Positions 1-7,493 of a DNA stretch of 28,477 bases are shown one piece after another. Under the pieces are notes generated by a model, which was not told where the DNA came from, searched no databases, and saw only the letters and a list, made by a program, of their open reading frames with translations. The stretch is taken from assembly GCA_021152555.1 (NCBI GenBank), contig JAGKVE010000020.1:1-28477 (forward strand), written 5' to 3'. Positions within the stretch are counted from its first letter, which is position 1. Every line of letters begins with the position of its first letter. The DNA is from Bacteroidia bacterium (GTDB taxonomy: Bacteria > Bacteroidota > Bacteroidia > Bacteroidales > Paludibacteraceae). Made by a program: the position numbers and the translations under genes.

Positions 1-418
1 GTGTGAGATGCACTTTGACCCGCATGTCGCTGCCCCTGCGGACACGAGGACCGCGGTTGCGACCGCCTCCGCCACCCATGAACATCTCGCCGATGTCGCC
101 TAAGTCGAAACCGGCACCGTTGAAAATGTCGCCGAAATGCGTGAATATATCTTCCATTGACATTCCGCCGCCGCTGAATCCGCCTGCGCCGCCCATGCCT
201 GCAAAACCGTACTGGTCATAACGCTGCCGTTTCTGCGGGTCTGACAGCACCTCATATGCCTCGGCGGCCTCCTTGAATTTCTCCTCGGCGGCCTTGTCAC
301 CCGGGTTCTTGTCCGGGTGGTACTGGATGGCTTTCTTGCGGTATGCTTTTTTTATCTCTTCCGCACTGGCGTTCTTATCTACGCCAAGCACTTCATAATA
401 ATCTCTCTTTTCTGCCAT
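1..418 (-). CDS. dnaJ: Chaperone protein DnaJ, N-terminal part (cut by left edge)
   Basis: I translated this myself from the ATG at 416-418; the frame stays open to base 1. The protein starts MAEKRDYYEVLGV and has a complete J domain with the HPD motif (YHPDKNPGD) around residues 33-41. A Gly/Phe/Met-rich linker (GGAGGFSGGGM, MGGGGG) follows, and then the start of the substrate-binding domain (RRGSDMRVKVHL). DnaJ stimulates the ATPase of DnaK and delivers unfolded cytosolic clients. The zinc-finger and C-terminal domains lie outside the window. grpE ends 39 bases upstream, so the two are very probably co-transcribed as a heat-shock pair. No CIRCE or other stress operator is visible in the gap, which holds heptamer repeats instead. 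The assignment is secure; only the far end is unknown. Confidence 0.95.
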   Translation of the reverse strand, partial: MAEKRDYYEVLGVDKNASAEEIKKAYRKKAIQYHPDKNPGDKAAEEKFKEAAEAYEVLSDPQKRQRYDQYGFAGMGGAGGFSGGGMSMEDIFTHFGDIFNGAGFDLGDIGEMFMGGGGGRNRGPRVRRGSDMRVKVHLT

Positions 419-429
419 AACCTGTGTCC

Positions 430-457
430 TTTGTACTTAGTACTTTGTCACTTGTCT
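430..457. repeat. Heptamer repeat tract between grpE and dnaJ
   Basis: Four imperfect 7-bp units in a row (TTTGTAC, TTAGTAC, TTTGTCA, CTTGTCT) fill the short grpE-dnaJ gap. They belong to the same family of 7-bp spacer repeats seen at 1041-1082, 2586-2613, 9841-9896 and 23771-23819. Confidence 0.6.
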
Positions 458-1024
458 TTATTCTCCTACTACCACTTTGGAAAAGCGGATAACTTTATCG
501 CCGAGTTTATAGCCTTTTTGGGTGCAGTCAATCACTTTGCCTTTTTTGTCCTCGCCGGCAGCAAAAGTTGTTACTGCCTCATGTTCGTCTGTGTTGAATT
601 CTGCATCTTCGGTCTCAATTGGATGCACGTCGTTTTTGTCCAGAAACGACAGGAACTTCTGATAAATCAGGTTCAATCCTTCTTTTAAAGCTTCATACTG
701 GACTTCTACATCCTTCCCTTCAGGGAGGGATTGAGGGTAGGCTTTTACTGCCCGCTCAAAATCATCGACTAACGGCAGCATCTCTTTGAAAATGCGTTCG
801 CCTGCGGTTGCCATCAGTTCCAGTTTCTCTTTGTTCGTACGGCGGCGGTAGTTGTCAAACTCCGCCATCATCCGCAGGTTCTTGTCCTCCAATTCTTCGA
901 TACGTGCTTGCAATGCCTCAACGCTCGGCGTCTGTTCTTCTTGAGTTTCCGTGTTAACACTTTCATTCGTTAACTCGTTCACTCCCTCATTCTCTAATTC
1001 TTTCGTCTTATTTTTTTTACTCAT
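458..1024 (-). CDS. grpE: Nucleotide exchange factor GrpE
   Basis: This 188-residue protein promotes ADP release from DnaK in the DnaK-DnaJ-GrpE chaperone cycle. The first 35 residues are charged and low in complexity (KKNKTKELENEG and Glu/Thr-rich sequence). A predicted long dimerisation helix follows (EALQARIEELEDKNLRMMAE). Next is the family signature region FDNYRRRTNKEK and the beta-domain toward the C terminus (DEHEAVTTFAAGEDKKGKV, KLGDKVIRFSKVVV). The usual GrpE motifs NxHEAV and GYKLGDKVIR are present in recognisable form. Length is normal for the family. It lies 161 bases after ruvB and directly before dnaJ; gene order grpE-dnaJ is common in Bacteroidota. Confidence 0.96.
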   Translation of the reverse strand: MSKKNKTKELENEGVNELTNESVNTETQEEQTPSVEALQARIEELEDKNLRMMAEFDNYRRRTNKEKLELMATAGERIFKEMLPLVDDFERAVKAYPQSLPEGKDVEVQYEALKEGLNLIYQKFLSFLDKNDVHPIETEDAEFNTDEHEAVTTFAAGEDKKGKVIDCTQKGYKLGDKVIRFSKVVVGE

Positions 1025-1040
1025 AATCGTATGTTTTATC

Positions 1041-1082
1041 TTTCAACATTCAACATTCCACTTTCCACTTTCAACTTTCAAC
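1041..1082. repeat. Six-unit heptamer repeat upstream of grpE
   Basis: Six 7-bp units (TTTCAAC, ATTCAAC, ATTCCAC, TTTCCAC, TTTCAAC, TTTCAAC) end 17 bases before the grpE start codon. Read on the transcribed minus strand they are GTTGAAA/GTGGAAA repeats. The rest of the 1083-1185 spacer holds a GC-rich stretch with imperfect self-complementarity (for example CGCGGGC and GCGGCC blocks) that I cannot assign. Confidence 0.7.
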
Positions 1083-1185
1083 TTCCTTCGGGTCATTTCT
1101 GCGATATGGCCGCGATGTGCCCGCGACCTCATACTTCCGTTACTCAAATCCCATGCCATCGGAATGAGCTCTGCCATTTTGTCAG

Positions 1186-2202
1186 TTAAAAGATACTTTG
1201 CTGTCCGTCTGCAGAAATAGGAGTCTTGCCTAAATGCTTATATGCCAGCTCTGTCGCCTCGCGGCCCCTTGGGGTGCGTTTGATGAAACCCTCTTTGATG
1301 AGATATGGCTCGTAAACGTCCTCAATTGTGCCGGCATCTTCGCCCATCGCTGTCGCAATCGTATTCAATCCTACTGGTCCGCCGCGGAACTTGTCAATGA
1401 TGGTGGTCAGCAGTTTGTTGTCTATCTGGTCAAGACCGAACGTGTCTATGTTGAGCGCTTCCAAGGCATACTGCGCAATATCCAGATCTATCTTCCCGTC
1501 GCCTTTCACTTGCGCAAAGTCGCGCACGCGGCGGAGCAGCGCATTCGCTATACGGGGCGTACCTCTGCTGCGGCGCGCTATCTCGCCTGCCGCTTTCTCG
1601 TTGATCTCGACGCCTAACAGGCGGGCACTACGTTTCACGATACCCGCTAAGATGTCTGCATCGTAGTATTCAAGATGGCAGTTGATGCCGAAACGTGCGC
1701 GCAGGGGACTGGTCAGCAGGCCCGAACGCGTGGTCGCGCCTATCAGCGTGAAGTGGTTCAGGTCTATCTGTATCGTACGTGCCGACGGACCTTTGTCTAT
1801 CATGATGTCTATCCGGTAGTCCTCCATCGCCGAGTACAGATATTCCTCCACTATCGGACTCAGACGGTGAATCTCATCTATGAATAGTACGTCGTTCGGC
1901 TCTAACGATGTCAGCAAACCGGCTAAGTCGCCCGGCTTGTCCAATACAGGACCGCTCGTCACTTTGAAACCCACGCCTAACTCATTGGCGATGATGTTAC
2001 TCAGCGTCGTTTTGCCTAAACCCGGAGGGCCGAATAGAAGTACGTGGTCCAGACTCTCGCCGCGCAGTTTTGCCGCTTCTACGAAAATCTTCAGGTTGGA
2101 TGTCACCTTGCTCTGTCCTGCGAAATCCGCAAAACATAGCGGGCGGAGGGCATTGTCCTGCTCCTTTTCGGACATCTGTTGTCGGATATCAAAATCTGCC
2201 AT
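1186..2202 (-). CDS. ruvB: Holliday junction branch migration ATPase RuvB
   Basis: This is the hexameric AAA+ motor that drives branch migration with RuvA during recombination and repair. The 338-residue protein has Walker A GPPGLGKT at about residues 58-65 and Walker B FIDEIHRLSP at about 107-116. Sensor 1 reads GATTRSG (155-161), with an arginine finger in PLRARFG (about 166-172). The C-terminal winged-helix part contains DKFRGGPVGLNTIA and the terminal PRGREATELAYKHL. Two small departures from the common consensus are Ser for Ala in GATTRSG and Ala for Asp in PLRARFG. Length is typical. It starts 17 bases after the gldA-like gene ends, so the two are probably co-transcribed. ruvA is not in the window. 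Confidence 0.97.
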   Translation of the reverse strand: MADFDIRQQMSEKEQDNALRPLCFADFAGQSKVTSNLKIFVEAAKLRGESLDHVLLFGPPGLGKTTLSNIIANELGVGFKVTSGPVLDKPGDLAGLLTSLEPNDVLFIDEIHRLSPIVEEYLYSAMEDYRIDIMIDKGPSARTIQIDLNHFTLIGATTRSGLLTSPLRARFGINCHLEYYDADILAGIVKRSARLLGVEINEKAAGEIARRSRGTPRIANALLRRVRDFAQVKGDGKIDLDIAQYALEALNIDTFGLDQIDNKLLTTIIDKFRGGPVGLNTIATAMGEDAGTIEDVYEPYLIKEGFIKRTPRGREATELAYKHLGKTPISADGQQSIF

Positions 2203-2219
2203 ACTAACAGTTTAACGGT

Positions 2220-2975
2220 TTAACAATCTAACGTCGAAGACCTGAATAGTGCTTCAAGGTCATCGATGGCCCCGATAGGCTCGTCTGCTTTTATCTCGCC
2301 GTGGTCTAAAATCACTACGCGGTCGCACATCTCCCTTACTTCCTGCATGATATGCGTTGAGAGAATGACGGTCCGGTCTTTCCCTAATTCGCGTATAAGG
2401 CTGCGTATCTCTACTAATTGGTTGGGATCCAGGCCTGTGGTCGGTTCGTCCAAAATCAGCAGTTCCGGGTCGCCTAATAGCGCTTGTGCCAGACCTACGC
2501 GCTGACGGTAGCCCTTGCTCAGTTCGCGGATATGTTTGTGCCGCTCGGGGGGCAGTCCCACACGTTCTATCAACTCATCAATGTACGCTTTTGACTTTTT
2601 ACTTTCGACTTTCGACTCCAGCGAATACATGAATCGCAAGTATTCGCTCACATACATCTCTTCGTATAGCGGATTATTCTCCGGTAGGTACCCAATGCGT
2701 TTAGGTACAATGATTTCTGTCGGGTATTCCTCCCCTCCTTTTACGGGTGAAGAGCTCTGCCCGATCGGACTGCCGGTGGCCGTCCGTAGAACATTGTCGG
2801 GGGTAGGCCTTTCGTCGGCTTTCCATAAACCGACCAGTATCTTCATCAATGTCGATTTTCCGGCGCCGTTGGGACCCAGCAGACCTACAATCTGGCCTGT
2901 CGGAATCTCCAAACTCACGTCGCGCAGTACGTGTTGCGTACCGAAGGTTTTATTTACATGCGCTATCTTGATCAT
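2220..2975 (-). CDS. gldA: GldA-type ABC transporter ATP-binding protein with two low-complexity insertions
   Basis: This is the cytoplasmic ATPase subunit of an ABC exporter. Walker A is GPNGAGKST (about residues 34-42). The Q-loop region IGYLPENNPLYEEMYVSEYL closely matches the GldA pattern. The signature is LSKGYRQRVGLAQALL, Walker B is LLILDEPTTGLDP, and the H-loop is STHIMQEV. Between Walker A and the Q-loop lies an in-frame insert (about residues 56-86, PTPDNVLR to VKGGEEYPTE) that ordinary family members lack. A second oddity, ESKVESKKSK (about 121-130), is encoded by the 7-bp repeats otherwise found between genes here. The C terminus looks shortened compared with usual GldA (251 versus about 300 residues). 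Its start is 3 bases after the stop of the BIG2 protein, so they share a transcript. No permease gene is adjacent; whether this organism glides cannot be told. Confidence 0.85.
   Translation of the reverse strand: MIKIAHVNKTFGTQHVLRDVSLEIPTGQIVGLLGPNGAGKSTLMKILVGLWKADERPTPDNVLRTATGSPIGQSSSPVKGGEEYPTEIIVPKRIGYLPENNPLYEEMYVSEYLRFMYSLESKVESKKSKAYIDELIERVGLPPERHKHIRELSKGYRQRVGLAQALLGDPELLILDEPTTGLDPNQLVEIRSLIRELGKDRTVILSTHIMQEVREMCDRVVILDHGEIKADEPIGAIDDLEALFRSSTLDC
2586..2613. repeat. Heptamer repeat inside the gldA-like coding sequence
   Basis: Four 7-bp units (TTTTGAC, TTTTTAC, TTTCGAC, TTTCGAC) lie within the ABC ATPase gene and encode the Lys/Ser-rich segment VESKKSK. They match the intergenic heptamer family, so spacer DNA has apparently been captured in frame. 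Confidence 0.6.
2718..2805. repeat. Short direct repeats bounding an in-frame insert in the gldA-like gene
   Basis: TGTCGGGTA (2718-2726) and TGTCGGGGGTA (2795-2805) are near-identical direct repeats about 78 bases apart. They enclose DNA that includes the palindrome CCGATCGG. The enclosed 26-codon stretch matches the extra, non-family residues of the ATPase. This resembles a small insertion flanked by a target duplication, but a slippage origin is equally possible. Confidence 0.4.
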
Positions 2976-2978
2976 TGT

Positions 2979-5900
2979 TTATTCGCGGACTTCTGTGCCG
3001 GTCACGGTATATAAAACACCATTGCGCAAGATATATACCTGCCCGTCGCGGACAATCTTTTGTACACTCGTTTGTGCGTTTACGTCATCTATCGCCTGGT
3101 CGTCCGGCTCGGGCTCTTCTTTTGCTTCTACGTGGATTAGTGCGGTCGCTTCTTTTGTGCCCGCTTTGGCGGTGATAGTCACATTGCCGACAGCTACACC
3201 GGTTACCAGACCGCCGATGGTGACGGTCGCAATCTCGGCATTGCTCGTGTAGAAATCTACGTCAAACTTATGTTCGGTTGGCAGAACGGTGGCGTTGATG
3301 CGCAGCTGCTCGCCTACCTTGATGGTTTCTTCATCTACATCCAGCGTCAGGCTCTCTACCGTCCATTCGCTTACGCTTACTTCGCAAGTTGCTGTCAGTG
3401 TCGGGTCGGAGGTGACGGTTGCGGTGATAGTTGCTGTGCCTTCGCCTACGGCTTTCACCCAACCGTTCTCATCAACGCTGGCTACAGAGGGGGCGCTGCT
3501 CTTCCATGTTACTGCCTGGTCGGCATCTTCCGGCATGACACTCGCTTTCAGTTTTACGTCCTGGTCGCCGATATGCATATCCAGTTCCGTCTTGTTCAGA
3601 CTTACGCTCTCTGCCGCCGGCTGAACGTACTTGCGGAAATAGACATATACATATACGGCATCGGCGGTATTAATTCTGTATGGCTTGATGGCATTGTTGG
3701 CACTGTTGTATTTGAACATCGCATTGCTGTTGCCTACGTTCTGGACGTAGATACCGTTTGCGCCGTCTGCTATAAACTGCCATGTCAGGTTCTTGGTCGA
3801 AGAGGTCTTTTCTTCGGATAAGTCATTGTTGTTTTCCGCCAGCACGTTTGTTTGCCCTATGCGGTGCAAAGTATAGCCCTCCTTGCCGTTCAGCGTTCCG
3901 AGAACCAGTTTGATGGCGTCATCTGCGTACGCTTCTGTCTCTGTCACTTTGAGGTTGTTGGTCAGTACGGTCAGCACCTTGCCGTCACGCGGACCGGCGA
4001 CAATGCCGTTGCCCTTGTAGATGGTGGCTAAGATGATGGTATCCTTTGCGCCTAATTGGTCAACCGATGTCGCTTTCTCAAACATCACCGGAGCAACAAC
4101 ATGAATGGTTATCGCTGCGCTCTTGCCGCCGGCTACGGCTGTGATGGTGGCTTCGCCTTCCGCAACGGATGTCACTAAACCGGTCTGGTCCACTTTGGCT
4201 ACTTCTTCATTGTTGGAAGAGTAGGTTACTTCATATTCGTCTTTGGCTGCCGCAGGCGTGAAAGTCGGGTCTAATTGTAATGTCGAACCCAGCGTCAAGT
4301 CTGCCGTTTCCGGTAATTCAAGCGCTGTGACGGCCCATTTCTCGACGTTCACGGTGCAGGTCGCTTTGATGGCAGGATAGTCGGTCGCCGAAACGGTGAT
4401 GATTGCCGTACCAAGTGCTTTTGCAGTAATTTTTCCGTTCTTGTCAACAGTGGCAATATCCGTCCTGTCGCTCTCAAAAGCAGGTTTCTTGTCTGTCCCG
4501 TCCGGCTTGACAGATGCCGTCAAGGTCTTGTATTCTCCTACATGCAGTGTGATACTTGTCTCGCTTAACTCAACCGATTCCGGCGCCGGCAATGTGACGC
4601 TGATGGTGCATGTATCGGTGATTTTGTCGCTGAGCGCAGATAGAACAACTACTTTGTAATCTCCTGTAGCGGTTGCTTTGAATACGCCGACATCGGATAC
4701 TGAGGCATAACCGTAATAGCTCTTGTCCAGTTTCCAACCCAAACCGGTGTTGCTTGCGCTGGTCGGGTTGAACGCTACTTCGCCGCTGAGATCCAACTCT
4801 TGGTAGTTCTTTGCCTCGTAATTCTCTTCCTTGAATTGTATTCCGTCTAATTTGACGAGATTGATACTGATAGGGAAGGAACCTTCCATTATATCCTTTT
4901 TGGCATCTGCTGTCAAATAGGCTAATTCCGCGCTCAACGCACCTGTTTTTGTGCTCAGGCCTTTGTATATGATAGTCAGCGTCCCTTCTTTTCTGTCGTT
5001 GTAGTCTCCTTCTTTCAGTTCAAACTCCGCAGCATCATCTCCCTCTATAGCCCATACAATATCATCCTCCAGGTGCTCGCCGGTAAAGGTAATCGTTATC
5101 TCTTTCTTTGCTCCGCTTGCTACATCGCCGAAATTGATTGTCGCCGGATCAATAGTAATACTGCTTTGTACCTCTTGTGCTTCGCCGGCTTTCTTGTATA
5201 TACATACCTCGCCATAATTGCCCTCACTCTGATATGGCTTGAATCGGTCGGAGTTGAACCAAACAGGGTATGTTTGTTCTTCATCAGGGCGTGAGAGTGT
5301 GGCGATTCCGTCTGTAATCTCTATACCCCAATTAGCCAAGATAGTTCCGGCTTGTGTGTCTGCATAGGTAAATGCTCCTTTTCCGGATACATCCATATGT
5401 AAGCGTTTGTTTATTCCGGTTGCAGTCAGTTGCCAGTTTCCGTTATATTTGCTTAGTACGAACATCTGTGCAGTTTCTGGTACATCTGCTTTGCCGTTGG
5501 CAATTTTTACACCATCGGTAATAGCCTCTAAATAGGTGCCATTCAAAGGACCGCTTACCGCTTTGGATGTCTCATTAACCAATATAATCGTATCGCCAGC
5601 TGCCAAGCCGGACGTGTTCATCACTTTTTCGAAAGGTGTTGTCTTAGCGACTATCGCATCACTGGTGACAATAACTTTTAATGCAACATCTTCATGGACA
5701 GCGTATAATTCAGTATTATCGTCATATGCACTGTTATAATCTGATAAACGCAATGTAGCGGTGTATGTACCGGCCTCTATTGCATAAAAATAGACTTTCG
5801 CTTTCTTTTCTCCGTAAGCATCAGGAGTCCCGTTTCCATATAGCCCACTGTCGCTGGTTGAGAAAATCCCTTCAGCGTCATTAACGATTTCAACTCCTAT

Positions 5901-6077
5901 TCCATAATCAGAAATACCGGATGGCGTAAGAGTAAGTTCCAAAGAATCCGTTACTTCTCCTTCTCCTTTTATACTATAGGAGCCGAAGTCAAGACTTTTT
6001 GGAGCACCAATCGTCGCCCCAAAACTCATCACATTGCACACCAATAGTGCAATCATTGATACTAAAATTTTTTTCAT
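2979..6077 (-). CDS. Secreted multi-domain surface protein with four BIG2-type Ig-like domains
   Basis: The 1032-residue protein begins with a signal peptide (MKKILVSMIALLVCNVMSFGA). It then carries an N-terminal beta-rich region. A roughly 150-residue unit starts with FEKVMNTSGLAAGDTIILV (about 147-295), and a second copy starts with FEKATSVDQLGAKDTIILA (about 665-815). A HYDIN/ASPM-like Ig domain (ITIDPATINFGDVASG, about 302-405) lies between them. Four BIG2-like domains (about 498-575, 583-665, 822-900 and 905-985) show the usual LxVG...S...VAxVdxnGxVTavxxGxAtIT pattern. The last 30 residues (VQKIVRDGQVYILRNG, then YTVTGTEVRE) resemble the short terminal sorting signals of Bacteroidales exported proteins; that point is inference. 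The likely role is adhesion or matrix at the cell surface. It is first in the series leading into gldA, ruvB, grpE and dnaJ, with a promoter about 55 bases upstream. Confidence 0.85.
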   Translation of the reverse strand: MKKILVSMIALLVCNVMSFGATIGAPKSLDFGSYSIKGEGEVTDSLELTLTPSGISDYGIGVEIVNDAEGIFSTSDSGLYGNGTPDAYGEKKAKVYFYAIEAGTYTATLRLSDYNSAYDDNTELYAVHEDVALKVIVTSDAIVAKTTPFEKVMNTSGLAAGDTIILVNETSKAVSGPLNGTYLEAITDGVKIANGKADVPETAQMFVLSKYNGNWQLTATGINKRLHMDVSGKGAFTYADTQAGTILANWGIEITDGIATLSRPDEEQTYPVWFNSDRFKPYQSEGNYGEVCIYKKAGEAQEVQSSITIDPATINFGDVASGAKKEITITFTGEHLEDDIVWAIEGDDAAEFELKEGDYNDRKEGTLTIIYKGLSTKTGALSAELAYLTADAKKDIMEGSFPISINLVKLDGIQFKEENYEAKNYQELDLSGEVAFNPTSASNTGLGWKLDKSYYGYASVSDVGVFKATATGDYKVVVLSALSDKITDTCTISVTLPAPESVELSETSITLHVGEYKTLTASVKPDGTDKKPAFESDRTDIATVDKNGKITAKALGTAIITVSATDYPAIKATCTVNVEKWAVTALELPETADLTLGSTLQLDPTFTPAAAKDEYEVTYSSNNEEVAKVDQTGLVTSVAEGEATITAVAGGKSAAITIHVVAPVMFEKATSVDQLGAKDTIILATIYKGNGIVAGPRDGKVLTVLTNNLKVTETEAYADDAIKLVLGTLNGKEGYTLHRIGQTNVLAENNNDLSEEKTSSTKNLTWQFIADGANGIYVQNVGNSNAMFKYNSANNAIKPYRINTADAVYVYVYFRKYVQPAAESVSLNKTELDMHIGDQDVKLKASVMPEDADQAVTWKSSAPSVASVDENGWVKAVGEGTATITATVTSDPTLTATCEVSVSEWTVESLTLDVDEETIKVGEQLRINATVLPTEHKFDVDFYTSNAEIATVTIGGLVTGVAVGNVTITAKAGTKEATALIHVEAKEEPEPDDQAIDDVNAQTSVQKIVRDGQVYILRNGVLYTVTGTEVRE

Positions 6078-6130
6078 GATAGATGTGTTAAATGATTTAT
6101 GTTTTTTGTTGTATATTCACAATTAACTTG

Positions 6131-6162
6131 CAAAAGTACTGCTTTTTTTTGATATTCACAAA
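6131..6162 (-). promoter_or_regulatory. Bacteroidota-type promoter of the BIG2-protein operon
   Basis: On the minus strand a TTTG box (6159-6162) is separated by exactly 20 bases from TACTTTTG (6131-6138). This matches the Bacteroidota -33/-7 consensus TTTG and TAnnTTTG. The predicted start is near 6124, giving a leader of about 47 bases. Confidence 0.75.
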
Positions 6163-6173
6163 TATTGTGAATA
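6153..6173. promoter_or_regulatory. Palindromic operator candidate over the -33 box
   Basis: TATTCACAA (6153-6161), three bases, then TTGTGAATA (6165-6173) form a perfect dyad that covers the -33 element. The same half-site TATTCACAA recurs at 6114-6122, near the predicted transcription start. This arrangement suggests a dimeric regulator with a second weaker contact. No T-run follows, so a terminator is unlikely. Confidence 0.5.
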
Positions 6174-6238
6174 CAATTTGCAATATTTGTGCTTTTTGCA
6201 TAAAAACAGGGCATTTCCGCACTCTGCGCATTATGATG

Positions 6239-7303
6239 CTAAAGTTTCGTCAGAATCCAAGCCTTAAAAAACGGGTCTTCGAGCTCGTAGCGGTCGGTGT
6301 AGATAACATGTCCGGAGTGTTGCAGCCGCTTGAGTGCGCTATAGATAGTACTGGTCCTATATTCACCTATTTGCAACTCTGCTTGAGCGGCAAGCCGTTG
6401 TAATACCCACATGTCCGTACGATTGAAATTGAGCCAGATGCGTTCGTAACTTAAATCATGCGTCTCTACTATCTCACGGATAGCGCTCTGCATAATATCA
6501 GACATGACATTGGTCAAAACGCTTATCTGCCACATACGGGATGCCAGTTCCTGCGTGTAATACGGGTGACAAGCTGTGTAATCAAGCACTTGGTTAGCCA
6601 ATTCTTTCGATTGCTTGTGAAAGACGGGATTAAAGCGTGTTTCGAGATACTCTTCAAACTCATCGCGAGGTAGTTTCTGCAACCGCATCAGTTCCCCGAA
6701 ATGGTAGAAGGGAGATTTAACATTCTCAAAAATATCCGTCATCATACTCTCTTGGCTACCCAATAGAATATAATTGACATGTTTTTGCTCCTGCATAATA
6801 GCTCGAAGCATCTTTTCCAGAATCGGAGAAATAGCGCGTATCTCCTGAAACTCATCCAAAATAACTACTAATCGCTCTTTCTCCGTGTGCGCGTTCTCTA
6901 TAAGGGAGAATACATCCTCCAATAGAACCCGTTGGTCATGAGTGGGTTGAAACCCTATCTCGATAGCACCTGTAACCTGATTATTCGAAATAGTAGGAAT
7001 AACACGGAATTTCATCACTTGCTGTTTCAGTTTCTCCCAAGGATGAGCGTTATAGACTTCGGTCAATAATTTGGCAGCGAAATCAGAGATAGAAGTTACT
7101 TTTTGCAAATTAAGCCGGATATATTTGCGGTTAGCCTGTTTAACGGCTTTCAATACCAAACTGCTTTTGCCGAATCGCCTCGGACTGATTAGGACAAGAT
7201 GATTTCTGCTATTTAGAAAATTGCAGATATACGCTGTCTCTTTTACGCGGTCGGTGAAAAACTCATTATCTACAATGGAGCCAAATTTGAAGGGATTTTC
7301 CAT
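6239..7303 (-). CDS. AAA ATPase of the archaeal-type ATPase_2 group
   Basis: The 354-residue protein starts MENPFKFGSIVDNEFFTDR, a start typical of this P-loop STAND-related family. It has Walker A SPRRFGKSS (about residues 40-48), Walker B LVVILDEFQE (about 145-153) and a sensor-like stretch NYILLGSQESMM. The C-terminal third contains a winged-helix-like segment (YRTSTIYSALKRLQHSGHV, ELEDPFFKAWI). Such proteins are abundant in Bacteroidota accessory regions; their cellular role is mostly unknown, with suggestions of nucleic-acid remodelling or stress response. It has its own promoter and a tandem operator-like repeat. It is not in an operon with the BIG2 gene: the 161-base gap carries that gene's promoter. 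The assignment to the fold is firm; the function is not. Confidence 0.85.
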   Translation of the reverse strand: MENPFKFGSIVDNEFFTDRVKETAYICNFLNSRNHLVLISPRRFGKSSLVLKAVKQANRKYIRLNLQKVTSISDFAAKLLTEVYNAHPWEKLKQQVMKFRVIPTISNNQVTGAIEIGFQPTHDQRVLLEDVFSLIENAHTEKERLVVILDEFQEIRAISPILEKMLRAIMQEQKHVNYILLGSQESMMTDIFENVKSPFYHFGELMRLQKLPRDEFEEYLETRFNPVFHKQSKELANQVLDYTACHPYYTQELASRMWQISVLTNVMSDIMQSAIREIVETHDLSYERIWLNFNRTDMWVLQRLAAQAELQIGEYRTSTIYSALKRLQHSGHVIYTDRYELEDPFFKAWILTKL

Positions 7304-7315
7304 ATACTTGTGTTA

Positions 7316-7345
7316 TTACGAAACTTTTCGTTACGAAATTTTTCG
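7316..7345. repeat. Tandem 15-bp repeat at the transcription start of the ATPase_2 gene
   Basis: TTACGAAACTTTTCG (7316-7330) is followed immediately by TTACGAAATTTTTCG (7331-7345). Each unit contains its own dyad CGAAA-N2-TTTCG. The pair begins directly downstream of the -7 box, the place where a repressor would block initiation. Confidence 0.6.
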
Positions 7346-7377
7346 CAAAGGTACTACAAAAAATCTGAATGTGCAAA
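7346..7377 (-). promoter_or_regulatory. Promoter of the ATPase_2 gene
   Basis: Minus-strand TTTG (7374-7377), a 20-base spacer and TACCTTTG (7346-7353) match the Bacteroidota consensus. The predicted start is near 7339, about 36 bases before the ATG. Confidence 0.75.
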
Positions 7378-7393
7378 TAATTTAGGCAAAAAT

Positions 7394-7419
7394 TTCTAAT
7401 TATGCTCGTATAATTAGAA
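7394..7419. promoter_or_regulatory. Inverted repeat upstream of the ATPase_2 promoter
   Basis: TTCTAATTAT (7394-7403) and ATAATTAGAA (7410-7419) form a perfect 10-bp inverted repeat around GCTCGT. It sits just upstream of the -33 box and may be an activator site or a weak stem-loop. Confidence 0.4.
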
Positions 7420-7441
7420 TTTTGAACTAATTAGTTGCCGT

Positions 7442-7457
7442 TCGCACAACTGTGCGA
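7442..7457. other. Short palindrome after the AAA/DUF4143 gene
   Basis: TCGCACA, two bases, then TGTGCGA are perfectly complementary, 36 bases beyond the stop of the upstream ATPase gene. With no T-run it is at best a weak terminator or a protein-binding site. Octamer-like TTTAAC spacer repeats lie between it and the stop codon. Confidence 0.3.
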
Positions 7458-7493
7458 GATAATAACAGCTTAACTCTTTAACACTGTTACATC

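Noticed and set aside
1043..1177. 44-codon minus-strand frame between ruvB and grpE (MAELIPMAWDLSNGS)
   Set aside because: Its end is translated heptamer repeat (KVESGKWNVEC) and the rest is partly palindromic spacer. It sits 8 bases after ruvB, but nothing else supports coding.
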